From: Novosphingobium sp. MD-1
GTDB taxonomy: Bacteria; Pseudomonadota; Alphaproteobacteria; Sphingomonadales; Sphingomonadaceae
NCBI RefSeq assembly: GCF_001014975.1
Contig: NZ_BBXA01000020.1
Coordinates: forward strand, 248,001 to 312,000
Reading direction: 5' to 3'
Length of the DNA: 64,000 bases
A program made the translations under genes and the position numbers. The notes beneath the pieces were generated by a model that saw only the letters and a program-made list of their open reading frames with translations, did no database searches and was not told the DNA's origin. Positions 8,406 through 17,512 of the stretch are shown in pieces. Every line of letters starts with the position of its first letter. Position 1 is the first letter of the stretch.

Positions 8406-9704
8406 CAGCACCAGTTCGCCGCCATGAAGCCGCGCGACGGCGGCGACCATGGCGAGCCCCAGCCCGCCCCCGGTGCGCGTGCGTGCGTTGTCGAGCCGCA
8501 CGAACCGTTCGACCACGCGCGCCCGGTCCTGCTCGGGAATGCCGGGGCCATCGTCGCTGACGATGATCTCGCCCCAGCCTTCGGCCGCGCGCGTGGCCAC
8601 GGTGATGGTGGAGCCGCCATATTTCAGCGCGTTGTCGATCAGATTGGCCAGCGCGCGGGACAGGAATTCGCGATCGGCCGGCACGGTGACGCTGCGCGCA
8701 TCGGCACACAGCGTCACGCCCGATTGTTCCGCCAGCGGTTCGTAGAGTTCGACCAGATCCTCGGCCACGGCGGCCAGATCCAGCGGCACGCGCCGATCCT
8801 GGATGGCGCCGCCTTCCAGCCGGCTGATCTCCAGCGCGTTTTCCAGCATCGACCGCAAGGCATCGGCATCCGCCCGCGCCGCCTGCAGCGCGTCCGCCGC
8901 GCCGGGTTCGTCAACGCGCGCCAGGGCCGTGTCGATCGCCGCCGACAGCCGGGTGACGGGGGAGCGCAGGTCGTGCGCCAGCGCCCCGGAAATGGCGCTT
9001 AGCTGCGAAACCAGCTCGTCGATCCGTTCGGCCATCAGGTTCATCTGCAGGCGCAGGTGATCGAAGCCGTCCCCCGTATCCCGCGTCGACAGGCGCGCGC
9101 CGAAATTGCCGGAAGCCAGTTCCGCCGCGGTGTCGGCGATCTCATGCGTGCGCTGGCTGATCACGAAACCGAGCAGCAGCGCGCTCACGGTGGCAAGGGC
9201 TACGGCGATGACGACGGTAAGGCCGATTGCGGCCGCGAAGGCCAGCGTGAAGCGCCGCTCGACCGCGCCGAGCACGCCGACGACCAGCGTATCGCCGCCA
9301 GGCAGGCTGCTGGCGATCGCCATCCCCTCCGTTTCGGGCAGGCTGGGACCGCGATGAATGTGCACGATGTGCGGCTGCGCCGACACCGAAATCGAGGGCA
9401 CGCGCGACAGGTTGTTGAGGATCGTCGGCCCGTGCCCCGAAAGCGCGATGAACACCGTGGGGTCCGCCGCGCTGCCGCGCTTGGCGTTGATGAAATTGGC
9501 CAGTTCGTCGCGGCCGCCGTCGTAATAGGCGGTCAGCAGATCGTCGCGCAGGTCGGTCACCTGCCGCACGCGATCGCTGCGCACCACCTCGAGCATCTCG
9601 GTGCGCAGGAAGAAGATCGCCGCCATGCTGGACAGGAGTTGCAGCACGAACACGGCGGCAACCAGCCGCATCATGGTTGGAGAAGGGCGCCGCCGGGCCG
9701 ACAT
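8361..9704 (-). CDS. Sensor histidine kinase (two-component system)
   Basis: 447 residues. A first transmembrane helix near residues 12-32, a periplasmic sensor segment of about 120 residues with no recognisable fold, a second helix (about 155-180), a HAMP region (QRTHEIADTAAELASGNFGARL), then the HisKA H-box ISGALAHDLRSPVTRL. The ATP-binding domain carries the N-box NLIDNALKYGG, the G1-box DDGPGIP and the G2-box GGGLGLAM. It should autophosphorylate the H-box histidine and pass phosphate to the response regulator encoded immediately upstream on the same strand (9-base gap). The signal is unknown. Its last 45 bases overlap the convergent glycosyltransferase gene. Confidence 0.93.
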   Translation of the reverse strand: MSARRRPSPTMMRLVAAVFVLQLLSSMAAIFFLRTEMLEVVRSDRVRQVTDLRDDLLTAYYDGGRDELANFINAKRGSAADPTVFIALSGHGPTILNNLSRVPSISVSAQPHIVHIHRGPSLPETEGMAIASSLPGGDTLVVGVLGAVERRFTLAFAAAIGLTVVIAVALATVSALLLGFVISQRTHEIADTAAELASGNFGARLSTRDTGDGFDHLRLQMNLMAERIDELVSQLSAISGALAHDLRSPVTRLSAAIDTALARVDEPGAADALQAARADADALRSMLENALEISRLEGGAIQDRRVPLDLAAVAEDLVELYEPLAEQSGVTLCADARSVTVPADREFLSRALANLIDNALKYGGSTITVATRAAEGWGEIIVSDDGPGIPEQDRARVVERFVRLDNARTRTGGGLGLAMVAAVARLHGGELVLSGERGLVATLRLPR

Positions 9705-9713
9705 CGGGTCCGC

Positions 9714-10406
9714 TCAGTCCAGCGCCAGCCGGTATCCCGCCCCGCGCACCGTGTGGAACAGCGGCTGATCCTCCCCGTCGTCGATCTTGCGCCGAAGCCG
9801 GCTGATATGCACGTCGATGACGTTGGTGCCGGGATCGAAGTGATAGTCCCACACCGCCTCCAGCAGCATGGTCCGCGTCACCACCTCGCCCTGGTGCAGC
9901 AGCATGTATTCCAGCAGGCGGAATTCGCGCGGCTGCAACGCGATCTTGCGCGTTCCCCGGCGCACCTGCCGGGTGAGCCGATCCAGTTCGAGATCGCTGC
10001 ACCGCAATGTCGTTTCCTGCGCCGGCTTCTGCGCCGTTCCACCGCCACGGCGGATCAGCGCCTGCACGCGCGCCAGCAGTTCGGCGAAGGAAAACGGTTT
10101 GCCAAGGTAGTCGTCCGCGCCCGCCGTCAGCCCCGCGATCCGGTCGTCGGTGCTGCCAAGCGCCGACAGGATGATCACCGGCGTTCGCACTTCGGCCGCC
10201 CGCAGCGCCTTTAGCACGGAAAGGCCATCCATCCCCGGCAGCATCCGGTCCAGCACCACCACGTCAAACTGGCTGTCGGTGGCCAGGAAAAGACCATCGC
10301 GCCCGGTTGTGGCGCGATCGACCGTGAAACCTTCCTCATCCAGTCCCCGCGCGATGTAATCGCCGATCTGGGGATCATCTTCGACCAGCAGGATACGTCC
10401 AGCCAC
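9714..10406 (-). CDS. OmpR/PhoB-family response regulator
   Basis: 230 residues from a GTG start at 10406 (VAGRILLVEDDPQIGDYI). The receiver domain has the acidic pair EDD, the phosphoacceptor Asp in VVVLDRMLPGMDGL, the conserved Ser in IILSALGS and the Lys in DYLGKPFSF. The C-terminal winged-helix DNA-binding domain contains LQPREFRLLEYMLLHQGEVVTRTMLLEAVW and VIDVHISRLRRKID. It is paired with the downstream kinase gene. It is divergent from the VirJ/AcvB-like gene across 82 bases, so that gene is a likely target. Confidence 0.94.
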   Translation of the reverse strand: MAGRILLVEDDPQIGDYIARGLDEEGFTVDRATTGRDGLFLATDSQFDVVVLDRMLPGMDGLSVLKALRAAEVRTPVIILSALGSTDDRIAGLTAGADDYLGKPFSFAELLARVQALIRRGGGTAQKPAQETTLRCSDLELDRLTRQVRRGTRKIALQPREFRLLEYMLLHQGEVVTRTMLLEAVWDYHFDPGTNVIDVHISRLRRKIDDGEDQPLFHTVRGAGYRLALD

Positions 10407-10488
10407 AAACCCGTTCCATGACAGTTGATGACAGCGTGTTAATGCTTTCCCCACGCGCGGGATAGAGGGCAGCGGGTATCTGGAGCAA

Positions 10489-11214
10489 ATGGCCGATAGC
10501 TCTTTGGGTCGCAAATTGCTGGGCTGGGCAGCCGTCCTCCCCATCGTCGCCGTGGCGGCGGTCGGGGCGGGCGGTTGCTTCCTGCGCGATCCGACGCGCT
10601 TTCAACCCGCCGCGCGATCCGTTACCGGCCGCCCGGTCGCCGTCTATTTCGCCGGGACAGCCGGGCTGCTGCCGATGGGCGACGAGCCCGACATAGCAAC
10701 GGCCCTGCGACGCCAGGGCGTGCCCGTGCTGAGGGTGGACACCCCCTCCCTGTTCGTGGGCGACAAGGACCGGGCCTATGTCGATCAACTGGTGGATGAC
10801 AGCATTCGCAAGGCGCTGTCCGCCAGCGGTGCCGAACACGTCGCGCTGATCGGCTTCACGTTCGGCGCAGACATTCTCGACACCGGACTGGGCGCGGTTC
10901 CGCCCGATCTGCGGCATCGCATTTCGTCCGTGGTGCTGATCCGCCCCGATCCCACGGTCCATTTCCACGCAGGGCCGGCGTGGCTGCGGCTGCACGACGT
11001 GCCCGATAGCGATCCGCATCGCACCCTGCGCCTGCTGCGTGGTCTCAGCGTCACCTGCATTCAGGCGGATAGCGACAACCTGTGCGCCTCGCCGGGGCTG
11101 GAAGGCATGCGGCGCGTGTCGTTAGCCGGCCCCCGCCCGGCATTCTGGCAGAAGCGCGATCTCACCGCGGCGGCCATGCATGCGGTCCTGTTTCCGGCAG
11201 GGGTGATGCAATGA
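10489..11214 (+). CDS. VirJ/AcvB-like virulence-family protein
   Basis: 241 residues, preceded by a GGAG ribosome site. An N-terminal hydrophobic segment (about residues 10-28, ending VGAGGC, which could be a weak lipobox) suggests export or anchoring. The rest resembles the VirJ alpha/beta-hydrolase-like family: RPVAVYFAGTAGLLPMGDEPDIATALRRQGVPVLRVDTPSLF, then HVALIGFTFGADIL. As I recall the family, the last motif is usually GYSFGAD, so the nucleophile position carries Thr here. Agrobacterium AcvB/VirJ proteins act in the periplasm and are tied to lysyl-phosphatidylglycerol turnover and virulence. Divergence from a two-component system suggests it is under that regulator. Assignment is moderate. 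Confidence 0.65.
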   Translation: MADSSLGRKLLGWAAVLPIVAVAAVGAGGCFLRDPTRFQPAARSVTGRPVAVYFAGTAGLLPMGDEPDIATALRRQGVPVLRVDTPSLFVGDKDRAYVDQLVDDSIRKALSASGAEHVALIGFTFGADILDTGLGAVPPDLRHRISSVVLIRPDPTVHFHAGPAWLRLHDVPDSDPHRTLRLLRGLSVTCIQADSDNLCASPGLEGMRRVSLAGPRPAFWQKRDLTAAAMHAVLFPAGVMQ

Positions 11215-11237
11215 GGGGCCGCTTCGCCCCGCGGCGA

Positions 11238-12047
11238 TCAGAACGGATGGCCGCCGCCAGCCCCGCCGGGCAGGCGGCCGCCGGGGCCTCGTCCGGGCGG
11301 GGGCGCGGAATTTTCCTGCGCCGGAGCGCCGGGCACGGCGGCGGAGCCACCTCCCGGCGGAGAGAGAGCGCCGACATAGCCGTAAGCCTGCGGCGCGGGC
11401 GGCCCCATCAATCCGCGCGACGGTATCTGCGGACCGGTTTTTTCGTCGTCGTCATCGCGAGGGCCGATGAGTTCGCCCTTCGGCGCCGCGGCCGCCGACG
11501 CGAGAACCTCGGGCGTGATTTCCACCGGAACAGCGGGCGATGCCTCGACCGGAATCGCGTCCTCCTCCGGCATGGCTGTCTGCGCGGTCACGGGGCGCGA
11601 AGGGGTGGCCGCGGCCGCCAGTTTCGGCAGGGGCGCTGCGAGGGCGGGCGGCTTTCCGTCAGCCGTGTCCGGCACGGCCGGGGCGAATGCCATCGGAGCG
11701 CCGCCTCCGCTCGCCGGAATACCCTGCGGATCGGCACCCATCCCTATCATCGCCACGGCCGCTATTCCGGCAGCCAGCGCTCCGATGCCGCCGCCAGCCG
11801 CCAGCCGCCGCCAGACAGGGTGGCGTGGCCGCTGGGACGGAACCGACGCCGCAACCTGCGCCGCCACTGGCCGCGCCGTCACGCCAGTGGCTGCCGCCTG
11901 CGGCGCGGCAGCCTGAGGCAGCAGCGGCACTTCCCGCACGATCCGCGCGATCAGGTCAGCGGGAACAGCCGGCGCGGATAGCTGGTCCAGCGCGCGGTCC
12001 AGCGCCGCTTCGCGCGCGGCGGGCGCGATCGGGATCACCCGCCTCAT
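11238..12047 (-). CDS. Proline/alanine-rich single-pass membrane protein, putative anti-sigma partner
   Basis: 269 residues. A short N-terminal soluble part (about residues 1-85, with ALDRALDQLSAPAVPADLIARIVREVP) is followed by one membrane helix (about 90-110, AGGGIGALAAGIAAVAMIGMG) and a long low-complexity Pro/Ala/Gly-rich tail ending GGAGGGHPF. Its start overlaps the stop of the ECF sigma gene by 4 bases (ATGA), the usual arrangement for a membrane anti-sigma factor. No zinc-binding anti-sigma motif is visible, so this role is inferred from position and topology only. Dense Pro/Ala/Gly coding makes this stretch very GC-rich. Confidence 0.6.
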   Translation of the reverse strand: MRRVIPIAPAAREAALDRALDQLSAPAVPADLIARIVREVPLLPQAAAPQAAATGVTARPVAAQVAASVPSQRPRHPVWRRLAAGGGIGALAAGIAAVAMIGMGADPQGIPASGGGAPMAFAPAVPDTADGKPPALAAPLPKLAAAATPSRPVTAQTAMPEEDAIPVEASPAVPVEITPEVLASAAAAPKGELIGPRDDDDEKTGPQIPSRGLMGPPAPQAYGYVGALSPPGGGSAAVPGAPAQENSAPPPGRGPGGRLPGGAGGGHPF

Positions 12048-12760
12048 GCCCGCAGTTCCATGCCATAGGCCACGACCGGTTCGCGCGCGCGCAGATCGGC
12101 AACGCCCACGTCGCGCGCTTCCAGCAGTTCGCGCAAGTGACGCCGAGCCCTGAACAGAAGCGATTCCATGGCCTTTATGTTAAGTTCCAGAACTTCGGCG
12201 GCAAGCGCGTTTGTGAAGCCCTCGTAATAGCACAGCACAAGCGCGGCCCGATACCGTTCGGGCAGGTCCGCCAGGGCCCCTGCAACCGCCGCCCGCGCCT
12301 GATCCGCCTCGATCGTGGCGTCGGCAAGCGGCATGGGATCGGCGCGTTCGGGCAGATCGGGCGTGATCACCACGCGAAAACGGCGCTTCCGGTCGAAGCA
12401 CAGGTTCATCGCGACGCGATGGAGCCAGCCCACCAGCCCCGCCCCGCTCGATTGCCACCGCGGGGCCTGCTGCCACAGACGCGCGAAGCATTCCTGCACC
12501 ACGTCTTCGGCTTCGTGCCCATCGCCCAGCATACGCATCGCCACGCGGTAAAGCGCGGGGGTATGCCGTTCGACCAGCACGGAAAACGCGGCGATCACGC
12601 CACGTCCCACCTCACCCATCAACGACAGGTCATCGAACGCCGACCACAGCATGGGAGCGTCGGGCGCAAGCGAGGCATGGTCGGTCGCGAATGCCCCGTC
12701 CGCTCCGGAATCGCCTAGGAAAGTCACACCGACTGTCGCCTCCACGCGCCGTTCCGTCAT
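12044..12760 (-). CDS. RNA polymerase sigma factor, ECF (sigma-70 family)
   Basis: 238 residues from an ATG at 12760; an upstream in-frame TTG at 12796 is less likely. Region 2 reads FSVLVERHTPALYRVAMRMLGDGHEAEDVVQECFARLWQ with the GWLHRVAMNLCFDRKRR segment after it, and region 4 reads LADLPERYRAALVLCYYEGFTNALAAEVLELNIKAMESLLFRARRHLRELL, the helix-turn-helix that reads the -35 element. There is no sigma-1.1 or region 3. It is coupled by a 4-base overlap to a membrane protein that may restrain it, and diverges from the autotransporter gene. Its regulon and signal cannot be told from the window. Confidence 0.92.
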   Translation of the reverse strand: MTERRVEATVGVTFLGDSGADGAFATDHASLAPDAPMLWSAFDDLSLMGEVGRGVIAAFSVLVERHTPALYRVAMRMLGDGHEAEDVVQECFARLWQQAPRWQSSGAGLVGWLHRVAMNLCFDRKRRFRVVITPDLPERADPMPLADATIEADQARAAVAGALADLPERYRAALVLCYYEGFTNALAAEVLELNIKAMESLLFRARRHLRELLEARDVGVADLRAREPVVAYGMELRA

Positions 12761-12992
12761 CGGGAACCCACGGCCCGGCTCTTGCTGGCGGTCCAACCCT
12801 GAACGGCGAATTTACCGACGTTGCGCAACGAAATATTTCATCGCCCCCGGCGCGAAGGGTTTGAGAGGCTGGGCCGTTTTAATCACCGGAACCACCGTGG
12901 CCCCTTACCCTCGAAGTTCGATGTCGCGTTGTTTCCGCCCTGTCGAGAACACCGCCGGCATCAGTCGAGCTTGCGGGTCGCACCACAAAACC

Positions 12993-13017
12993 GGGCCTGC
13001 GATTCGGTCGCAGGCCC
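12993..13017. other. Hairpin just upstream of the autotransporter start
   Basis: GGGCCTGCGA, loop TTCGG, TCGCAGGCCC: a perfect 10-base stem ending 23 bases before the autotransporter ATG. On the minus strand it is followed by GGTTTTG and could terminate antisense transcription. On the plus strand it would sit in the 5' leader as an mRNA structure. No T-run follows on the plus strand. Confidence 0.5.
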
Positions 13018-13040
13018 CATTTCACGGATCACGTCCCCCC

Positions 13041-16000
13041 ATGCATCGTCACCGCACGCCCCGTTTCTTCGCTGCCGTTTCGCTCGGTTCGCTGACCTTC
13101 GCGCTCGGCGCACAGGTTGCCCTGGCCGACACCACGGTCGGCGGCAACAGCACCACCCCCGTTCTCACCTCGACAGGCGGCAATGTAACAGTCGCCAGCG
13201 GCGGCACGATCACGCTGGTCAACGGCAGCGCCGTGACGGTCGATTCCTCCAACACCGCTACCGTCGCTTCAGGTGGCACGATCGCCATGGGCGCGGGCAA
13301 CGGCGCGACCGGGATCACCGTCAACCCCGGCACCACCACCACGATATCGAACGCCGGGGCGATCAACGTCACCGAGAATTACACCGCCCCCTTCATCACC
13401 AACAACGGCGTCAACATCGCCGATGGCCCCATCGCGGCCGCATCGAACCGTTACGGCATCCACGTGCTATCGGGCGGCACGGTGACCGGATCGGTCACCA
13501 ACTCCGGCACGATCTCCGTCGAGGGGCTCAATTCCGCCGGCATCGCGCTCGATTCGACGCTCAACGGCAATCTCGGCAATACCGGCACGATCTCGGTAAA
13601 GGGCGATAACAGCGCCGGCATCCGCACGTCCGCGGTAACCGGCAATGTCACCGTGGGCGGAACCGTCACGGCGATCGGCCAGGGCGCGCAGGCGCTGGTC
13701 ACCAGCGGCGATATCGGCGGCACGCTGAAGATCAACGGCACCCTGGGGCAAGCCACCACCTACACCGCCGACGACGGCACCTCGCAGGTTCTTTCGCGCA
13801 CCGCGCTGCAAAGCGGGGCAGCCGCGGTGGAAGTGGACGGAAACGTCGCTGGCGGGGTCCTGATCGCGGCTCCCAATTCCAGCACGTCGACCGAGACCAC
13901 CGGTTCGATCCAGTCCTATGGCAGCAGCCCCGGGCTCCAGATCGGCGGCGCGAACAACATCGCGATCGGCACCGTGGCCAGCAACGATGGCACCTATTCG
14001 GTGGCGGTGGACGGCAGCGTGACCGCCAATGCCTATTACAGCTCGACCAACGCCTATGGCATCGTGATCGGGGGCAAGGGCGGCAACGTGAACCTGGCCG
14101 GCGGCATCGGCATCAACGGCAACGTCACCGCGACGACCAACGATGCCAACGCCACCGCCATTCTCATCAACCAGGGCTCCACGGTTCCCACGCTTTACGT
14201 CAGCGGCACGGTCAAGGCCGCCAGCACATCGCTGGGTATCAGCGCCTATGCGGTCCGCGACCTGTCGGGCACGCTGACGACGGTGAACAACACCGGCTTC
14301 ATCACCTCCAACCAGGGCAGCCAGTCCGGGGCGATCGATCTTTCCGCCAACACCAGCGGCGTCACCGTCAAGCAGTACCTCAACGCGACCGATGCGGCCT
14401 CGCAAAAGACCGACAAGGCCGCGGCGGGCTACAACGTCGATACCGCCACGGTCTATGCGGCGATCACCGGCAACATCTACACCGGCAGCGGCAATGACAC
14501 GCTGGATGTCGAAACCGGCAAGATCACCGGCAACACGTTCCTTGGCGCCGGCAACGACACCGTGATCATGGCCGACGATTCGAAGTATATCGGCAACATC
14601 GATTTCGGCACGGGCACCGCCACGATGACGATGGGCGGCAATTCGCGCTTCACCGGCACGCTGATCTTCAACGACCAGCCGGCCACGCTGACGCTCAACG
14701 ACAGCTCGATCTGGCGGGGCACCGTCACGGGCGGTTCGCAGGCAACGGTCAACGTCAACTCGGGCCTGTTCGCCGCCAACGCGACCGGCAACATCGCGGT
14801 CAACTCCCTGAACGTGGGCGCGAACGGCACGCTGGGCGTCTATGTCGATGGCACCACCGGCACGAGTTCAACCTTCGTCACCAATACGGCGACGTTCGCC
14901 AGCGGATCTAAGATCACCGCCTCGCTCACGTCCATCGCCAAGGCGGAAGGCACGTATACGGTGCTGACGTCCAACGGCCTTACGGGCGCTTCGAACCTGA
15001 GCGCCAGCAATCTGGCCCTGCCGGTCCTCTACGCCGGCACGCTGGCCACGCAGGGCAACAACCTGCAACTCACCATCGCCCGCAAGACCGCCGCGCAACT
15101 GGGGCTGACCGCCGCGCAAGGCGCCATCTACAACCCGATCATCGCGCAGGCCCAGGCGCTGACGGCCGCCGGCGGCACCCCTTCCGCTCTCGAAACCGAC
15201 CTGCTGCAGGTGGCCGACACGCCCACGCTGCAAGCGCAGTTCAACCAGTTGATGCCCGATTATGCCGGGGGCGTGTTCGATTTCGTGACACGCGGCTCCC
15301 GCCTTGCCGCGCAGCACGTACAGGACGATTCCTCGCTGTTCACGATCAGCAACGTGGGCGGCTGGTTCGAGCCGATCTATTTCCACGGCGGCAAGCAGAC
15401 GACCGGCACCGCCGGCTTCTCCGACCATGGCTTCGGCCTTTCCGGCGGGCTTGAACGCGTGACGGGCATCGGCAACGTCGGCCTTTCGCTTACCTGGATC
15501 AGCGGCAAGGTGAACACCAGCAGCTACCAGTCGGTGAAGACCAGCAACCTCGAGGTCGGCGCCTTCTGGCGCATGGCCAAGGGGCCGTTCTACGCCTTCG
15601 CCCGGGTGGGGGGGAGCCGCCTTTCGGCAACCTCCGCGCGCACCTTCACGGGGGCCGTCAGCGGCACCAGCTTCAATTATACCGCGGCTGGCAAGTGGAA
15701 GGGCTGGATGATCACCGGATCGGGCGGCGCGTCCTATGGCTTCGATGTGGGCGGCAACTTCCAGCTGCGCCCCAAGGCGATCGTCGAATACTATCGCCTG
15801 CACGAAAACGCCTATGACGAAACCGGCAGCGCGCCGATCATCCTGGAGGTGGCCGGGCGCAACAGCAGCGCGCTGACCGGCACGACCACGCTGGTCGCGA
15901 GCTGGAGCAGCGGCCCCAGCTCCTATGAAGGCCGCCCGTTCACCGTCGAAGTCGAAGGCGGCCGGCGCAACCAGCTTTCGGGCCATCTCGGCACCACGCT

Positions 16001-16184
16001 CGCCAACTTCACCGACGGCAACCAGTTCGCGCTGACGCCGGACAGCCTGAAGTCGGCCTGGCTGGGCAAGGTCAGCATCCTGCAGGGTGGCCTGGACTAC
16101 ACCTGGCGCCTGACCGGCGGGGCTGAACGGGCGCAGGGCGTGGTCGACTATTCGATCCGCGCTTCGCTCAGCATCGCGCTCTGA
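13041..16184 (+). CDS. Autotransporter with outer-membrane beta-barrel domain (type Va secretion)
   Basis: 1,047 residues from the ATG at 13041, which begins a clear signal peptide (MHRHRTPRFFAAVSLGSLTF, cleavage probably after QVALA at about residue 29). Residues 30-700 are a passenger of short Gly/Thr/Asn/Val-rich repeats (for example GGTVTGSVTNSGTISV and GNLGNTGTISVKGDNSAGI), typical of a parallel beta-helix, with a GSGNDTLDVETGKITGNTFLGAGNDTV segment near residue 480. The last 280 residues or so form the translocator barrel with alternating hydrophobic strands, ending DYSIRASLSIAL. It should deliver its passenger to the cell surface; what the passenger binds is unknown. No catalytic motif is evident. 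It is followed by a strong terminator. Confidence 0.9.
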   Translation: MHRHRTPRFFAAVSLGSLTFALGAQVALADTTVGGNSTTPVLTSTGGNVTVASGGTITLVNGSAVTVDSSNTATVASGGTIAMGAGNGATGITVNPGTTTTISNAGAINVTENYTAPFITNNGVNIADGPIAAASNRYGIHVLSGGTVTGSVTNSGTISVEGLNSAGIALDSTLNGNLGNTGTISVKGDNSAGIRTSAVTGNVTVGGTVTAIGQGAQALVTSGDIGGTLKINGTLGQATTYTADDGTSQVLSRTALQSGAAAVEVDGNVAGGVLIAAPNSSTSTETTGSIQSYGSSPGLQIGGANNIAIGTVASNDGTYSVAVDGSVTANAYYSSTNAYGIVIGGKGGNVNLAGGIGINGNVTATTNDANATAILINQGSTVPTLYVSGTVKAASTSLGISAYAVRDLSGTLTTVNNTGFITSNQGSQSGAIDLSANTSGVTVKQYLNATDAASQKTDKAAAGYNVDTATVYAAITGNIYTGSGNDTLDVETGKITGNTFLGAGNDTVIMADDSKYIGNIDFGTGTATMTMGGNSRFTGTLIFNDQPATLTLNDSSIWRGTVTGGSQATVNVNSGLFAANATGNIAVNSLNVGANGTLGVYVDGTTGTSSTFVTNTATFASGSKITASLTSIAKAEGTYTVLTSNGLTGASNLSASNLALPVLYAGTLATQGNNLQLTIARKTAAQLGLTAAQGAIYNPIIAQAQALTAAGGTPSALETDLLQVADTPTLQAQFNQLMPDYAGGVFDFVTRGSRLAAQHVQDDSSLFTISNVGGWFEPIYFHGGKQTTGTAGFSDHGFGLSGGLERVTGIGNVGLSLTWISGKVNTSSYQSVKTSNLEVGAFWRMAKGPFYAFARVGGSRLSATSARTFTGAVSGTSFNYTAAGKWKGWMITGSGGASYGFDVGGNFQLRPKAIVEYYRLHENAYDETGSAPIILEVAGRNSSALTGTTTLVASWSSGPSSYEGRPFTVEVEGGRRNQLSGHLGTTLANFTDGNQFALTPDSLKSAWLGKVSILQGGLDYTWRLTGGAERAQGVVDYSIRASLSIAL

Positions 16185-16202
16185 CGCGGGCGTAGAGCCA
16201 TC

Positions 16203-16245
16203 GGGCAGGGGTCTGGGGCCACGTGCTCCAGGCCCCTGCCCTTTT
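16203..16245 (+). terminator. Rho-independent terminator after the autotransporter
   Basis: A long stem in which GGGCAGGGG pairs with CCCCTGCCC, extended inward by TCTGG/CCAGG pairing, followed by TTTT. It lies 18 bases after the autotransporter stop, in the convergent gap with the OYE gene. Confidence 0.85.
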
Positions 16246-16259
16246 GCGTAGGCAGCGCT

Positions 16260-17366
16260 TCAGCCCGCCGCGAAGAGATGGCGATACTGGTGCGGCTGGC
16301 AGCGAAGATACTGGTCCGCCGCATGGACCGAGGCACCAAGATGGGCCGCCGCGTGCCAGGGCCAGCGCGGGTCGTAAAGGATGGTGCGCGCCAACGCGAC
16401 GAGGTCCGCATCGCCCGAAGCGACGATCTGTTCAGCCTGCTCGAACCCGGTGATGAGCCCGACCGCGATCACGGGAATGGAGACCGCCTGCTTCACCGCG
16501 CGCGCCAGCGGCACCTGATATCCGGGAGCCACGGGAATCGCCTGACGCGGATCGAGCCCGCCGCTCGAAACGTGGATCGCGGCGGCGCCCCGGCGCTCCA
16601 GCTCGCGCGCGAAGGCGACGGTCTGCTCCGCATCCCAGCCGCCGTTCACCCAGTCGGTTCCGGAAACCCGGACCGTCACCGGGCGCTCCGCCGGGAAGGC
16701 GGCGCGCACGGCATCGAACACTTCCAGCGGGAACCGCATCCGGTTCTCCAGGCTGCCGCCATACGCATCGTCCCGCCGGTTCGAAAGCGGCGACAGGAAC
16801 TGGTGCAGCAGATAGCCGTGCGCGCCGTGAATCTGCACGGCATCGATACCGATCCGCGCCGCGCGCCGCGCCGCTTCGGCAAAGGCATCGCGGATGCGGT
16901 CCATCCCGGCGCGGTCCAGCGCCAGCGGCGGGTTCTCTCCGGCGGCGAACGGAACGGCGGAAGGCGCCTCGGTCTGCCAGCCGTTGTCCGCGTCCGGCGC
17001 GATCTGGCCCTTGCCCAGCCACGGCTTGTCGGTCGAAGCCTTGCGCCCGGCATGCCCCAGCTGGATGGCGATGGGCATCGGCGAATGGCGGCGCAGGCTT
17101 TCCACCACACGGGCCATCGCCGCCTCGGTCCGGTCATCCCACAGGCCAACGTCGGCATAGCTGATCCGCCCTTCCGGCAGCACGGCCGTCGCCTCGATCG
17201 TCAGCACGCCCGCGCCCGATTGGGCAAGATTGCCGAGGTGCATGAGGTGCCAGTCGGTCATCTCGCCATCGACGGCAGAATACTGGCACATCGGCGCGAT
17301 CACGATGCGGTTGGAAAGCGAAAGCCCGCCGATATCAAGCGGTTCGAACAACGTGGGGTGCGCCAT
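16260..17366 (-). CDS. NADH:flavin oxidoreductase, Old Yellow Enzyme family (YqjM-like)
   Basis: 368 residues from the ATG at 17366 with AGGAG nine bases upstream. It is an FMN-dependent TIM barrel: LFEPLDIGGLSLSNRIVIAPMCQYSAVDG carries the cysteine typical of the YqjM (thermophilic-like) subclass, AIQLGHAGRKAS gives the Gln and HAGR, IQIHGAHGYLLHQFLSPLSNRR gives the substrate-binding His/His pair, and GGSLENRMRF and the LARTILYDPRWPWHAA tail are standard. These enzymes reduce activated C=C bonds of enones or nitro compounds with NAD(P)H. Its physiological substrate is unknown. It stands alone between a terminator and the transglutaminase operon. Confidence 0.94.
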   Translation of the reverse strand: MAHPTLFEPLDIGGLSLSNRIVIAPMCQYSAVDGEMTDWHLMHLGNLAQSGAGVLTIEATAVLPEGRISYADVGLWDDRTEAAMARVVESLRRHSPMPIAIQLGHAGRKASTDKPWLGKGQIAPDADNGWQTEAPSAVPFAAGENPPLALDRAGMDRIRDAFAEAARRAARIGIDAVQIHGAHGYLLHQFLSPLSNRRDDAYGGSLENRMRFPLEVFDAVRAAFPAERPVTVRVSGTDWVNGGWDAEQTVAFARELERRGAAAIHVSSGGLDPRQAIPVAPGYQVPLARAVKQAVSIPVIAVGLITGFEQAEQIVASGDADLVALARTILYDPRWPWHAAAHLGASVHAADQYLRCQPHQYRHLFAAG

Positions 17367-17512
17367 GCGCCTGTCTCCTGTTCCGGGCAGCATGGCCCGA
17401 TCGCGCGAAGATAGGAAGCTGCTCCGGGATTGCACCCGCTGCCTGCGCGCAATTCCGCTTGCCGGCGCAAAAGGTTTACTCTCCCGCGGGATCGGCCCCG
17501 CGCCCACCCCGT

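Noticed and set aside
12821..12839. Adjacent palindromes GTTGCGCAAC and GAAATATTTC upstream of the ECF sigma gene
   Set aside because: Short palindromes of this size are expected by chance, and no ECF-type -35/-10 pair could be placed convincingly around them.
12880..12925. A GGAAC box followed by a possible EcfG-type -10 before the autotransporter
   Set aside because: The required GTT or CGTT is not present at the 16-17 base spacing.
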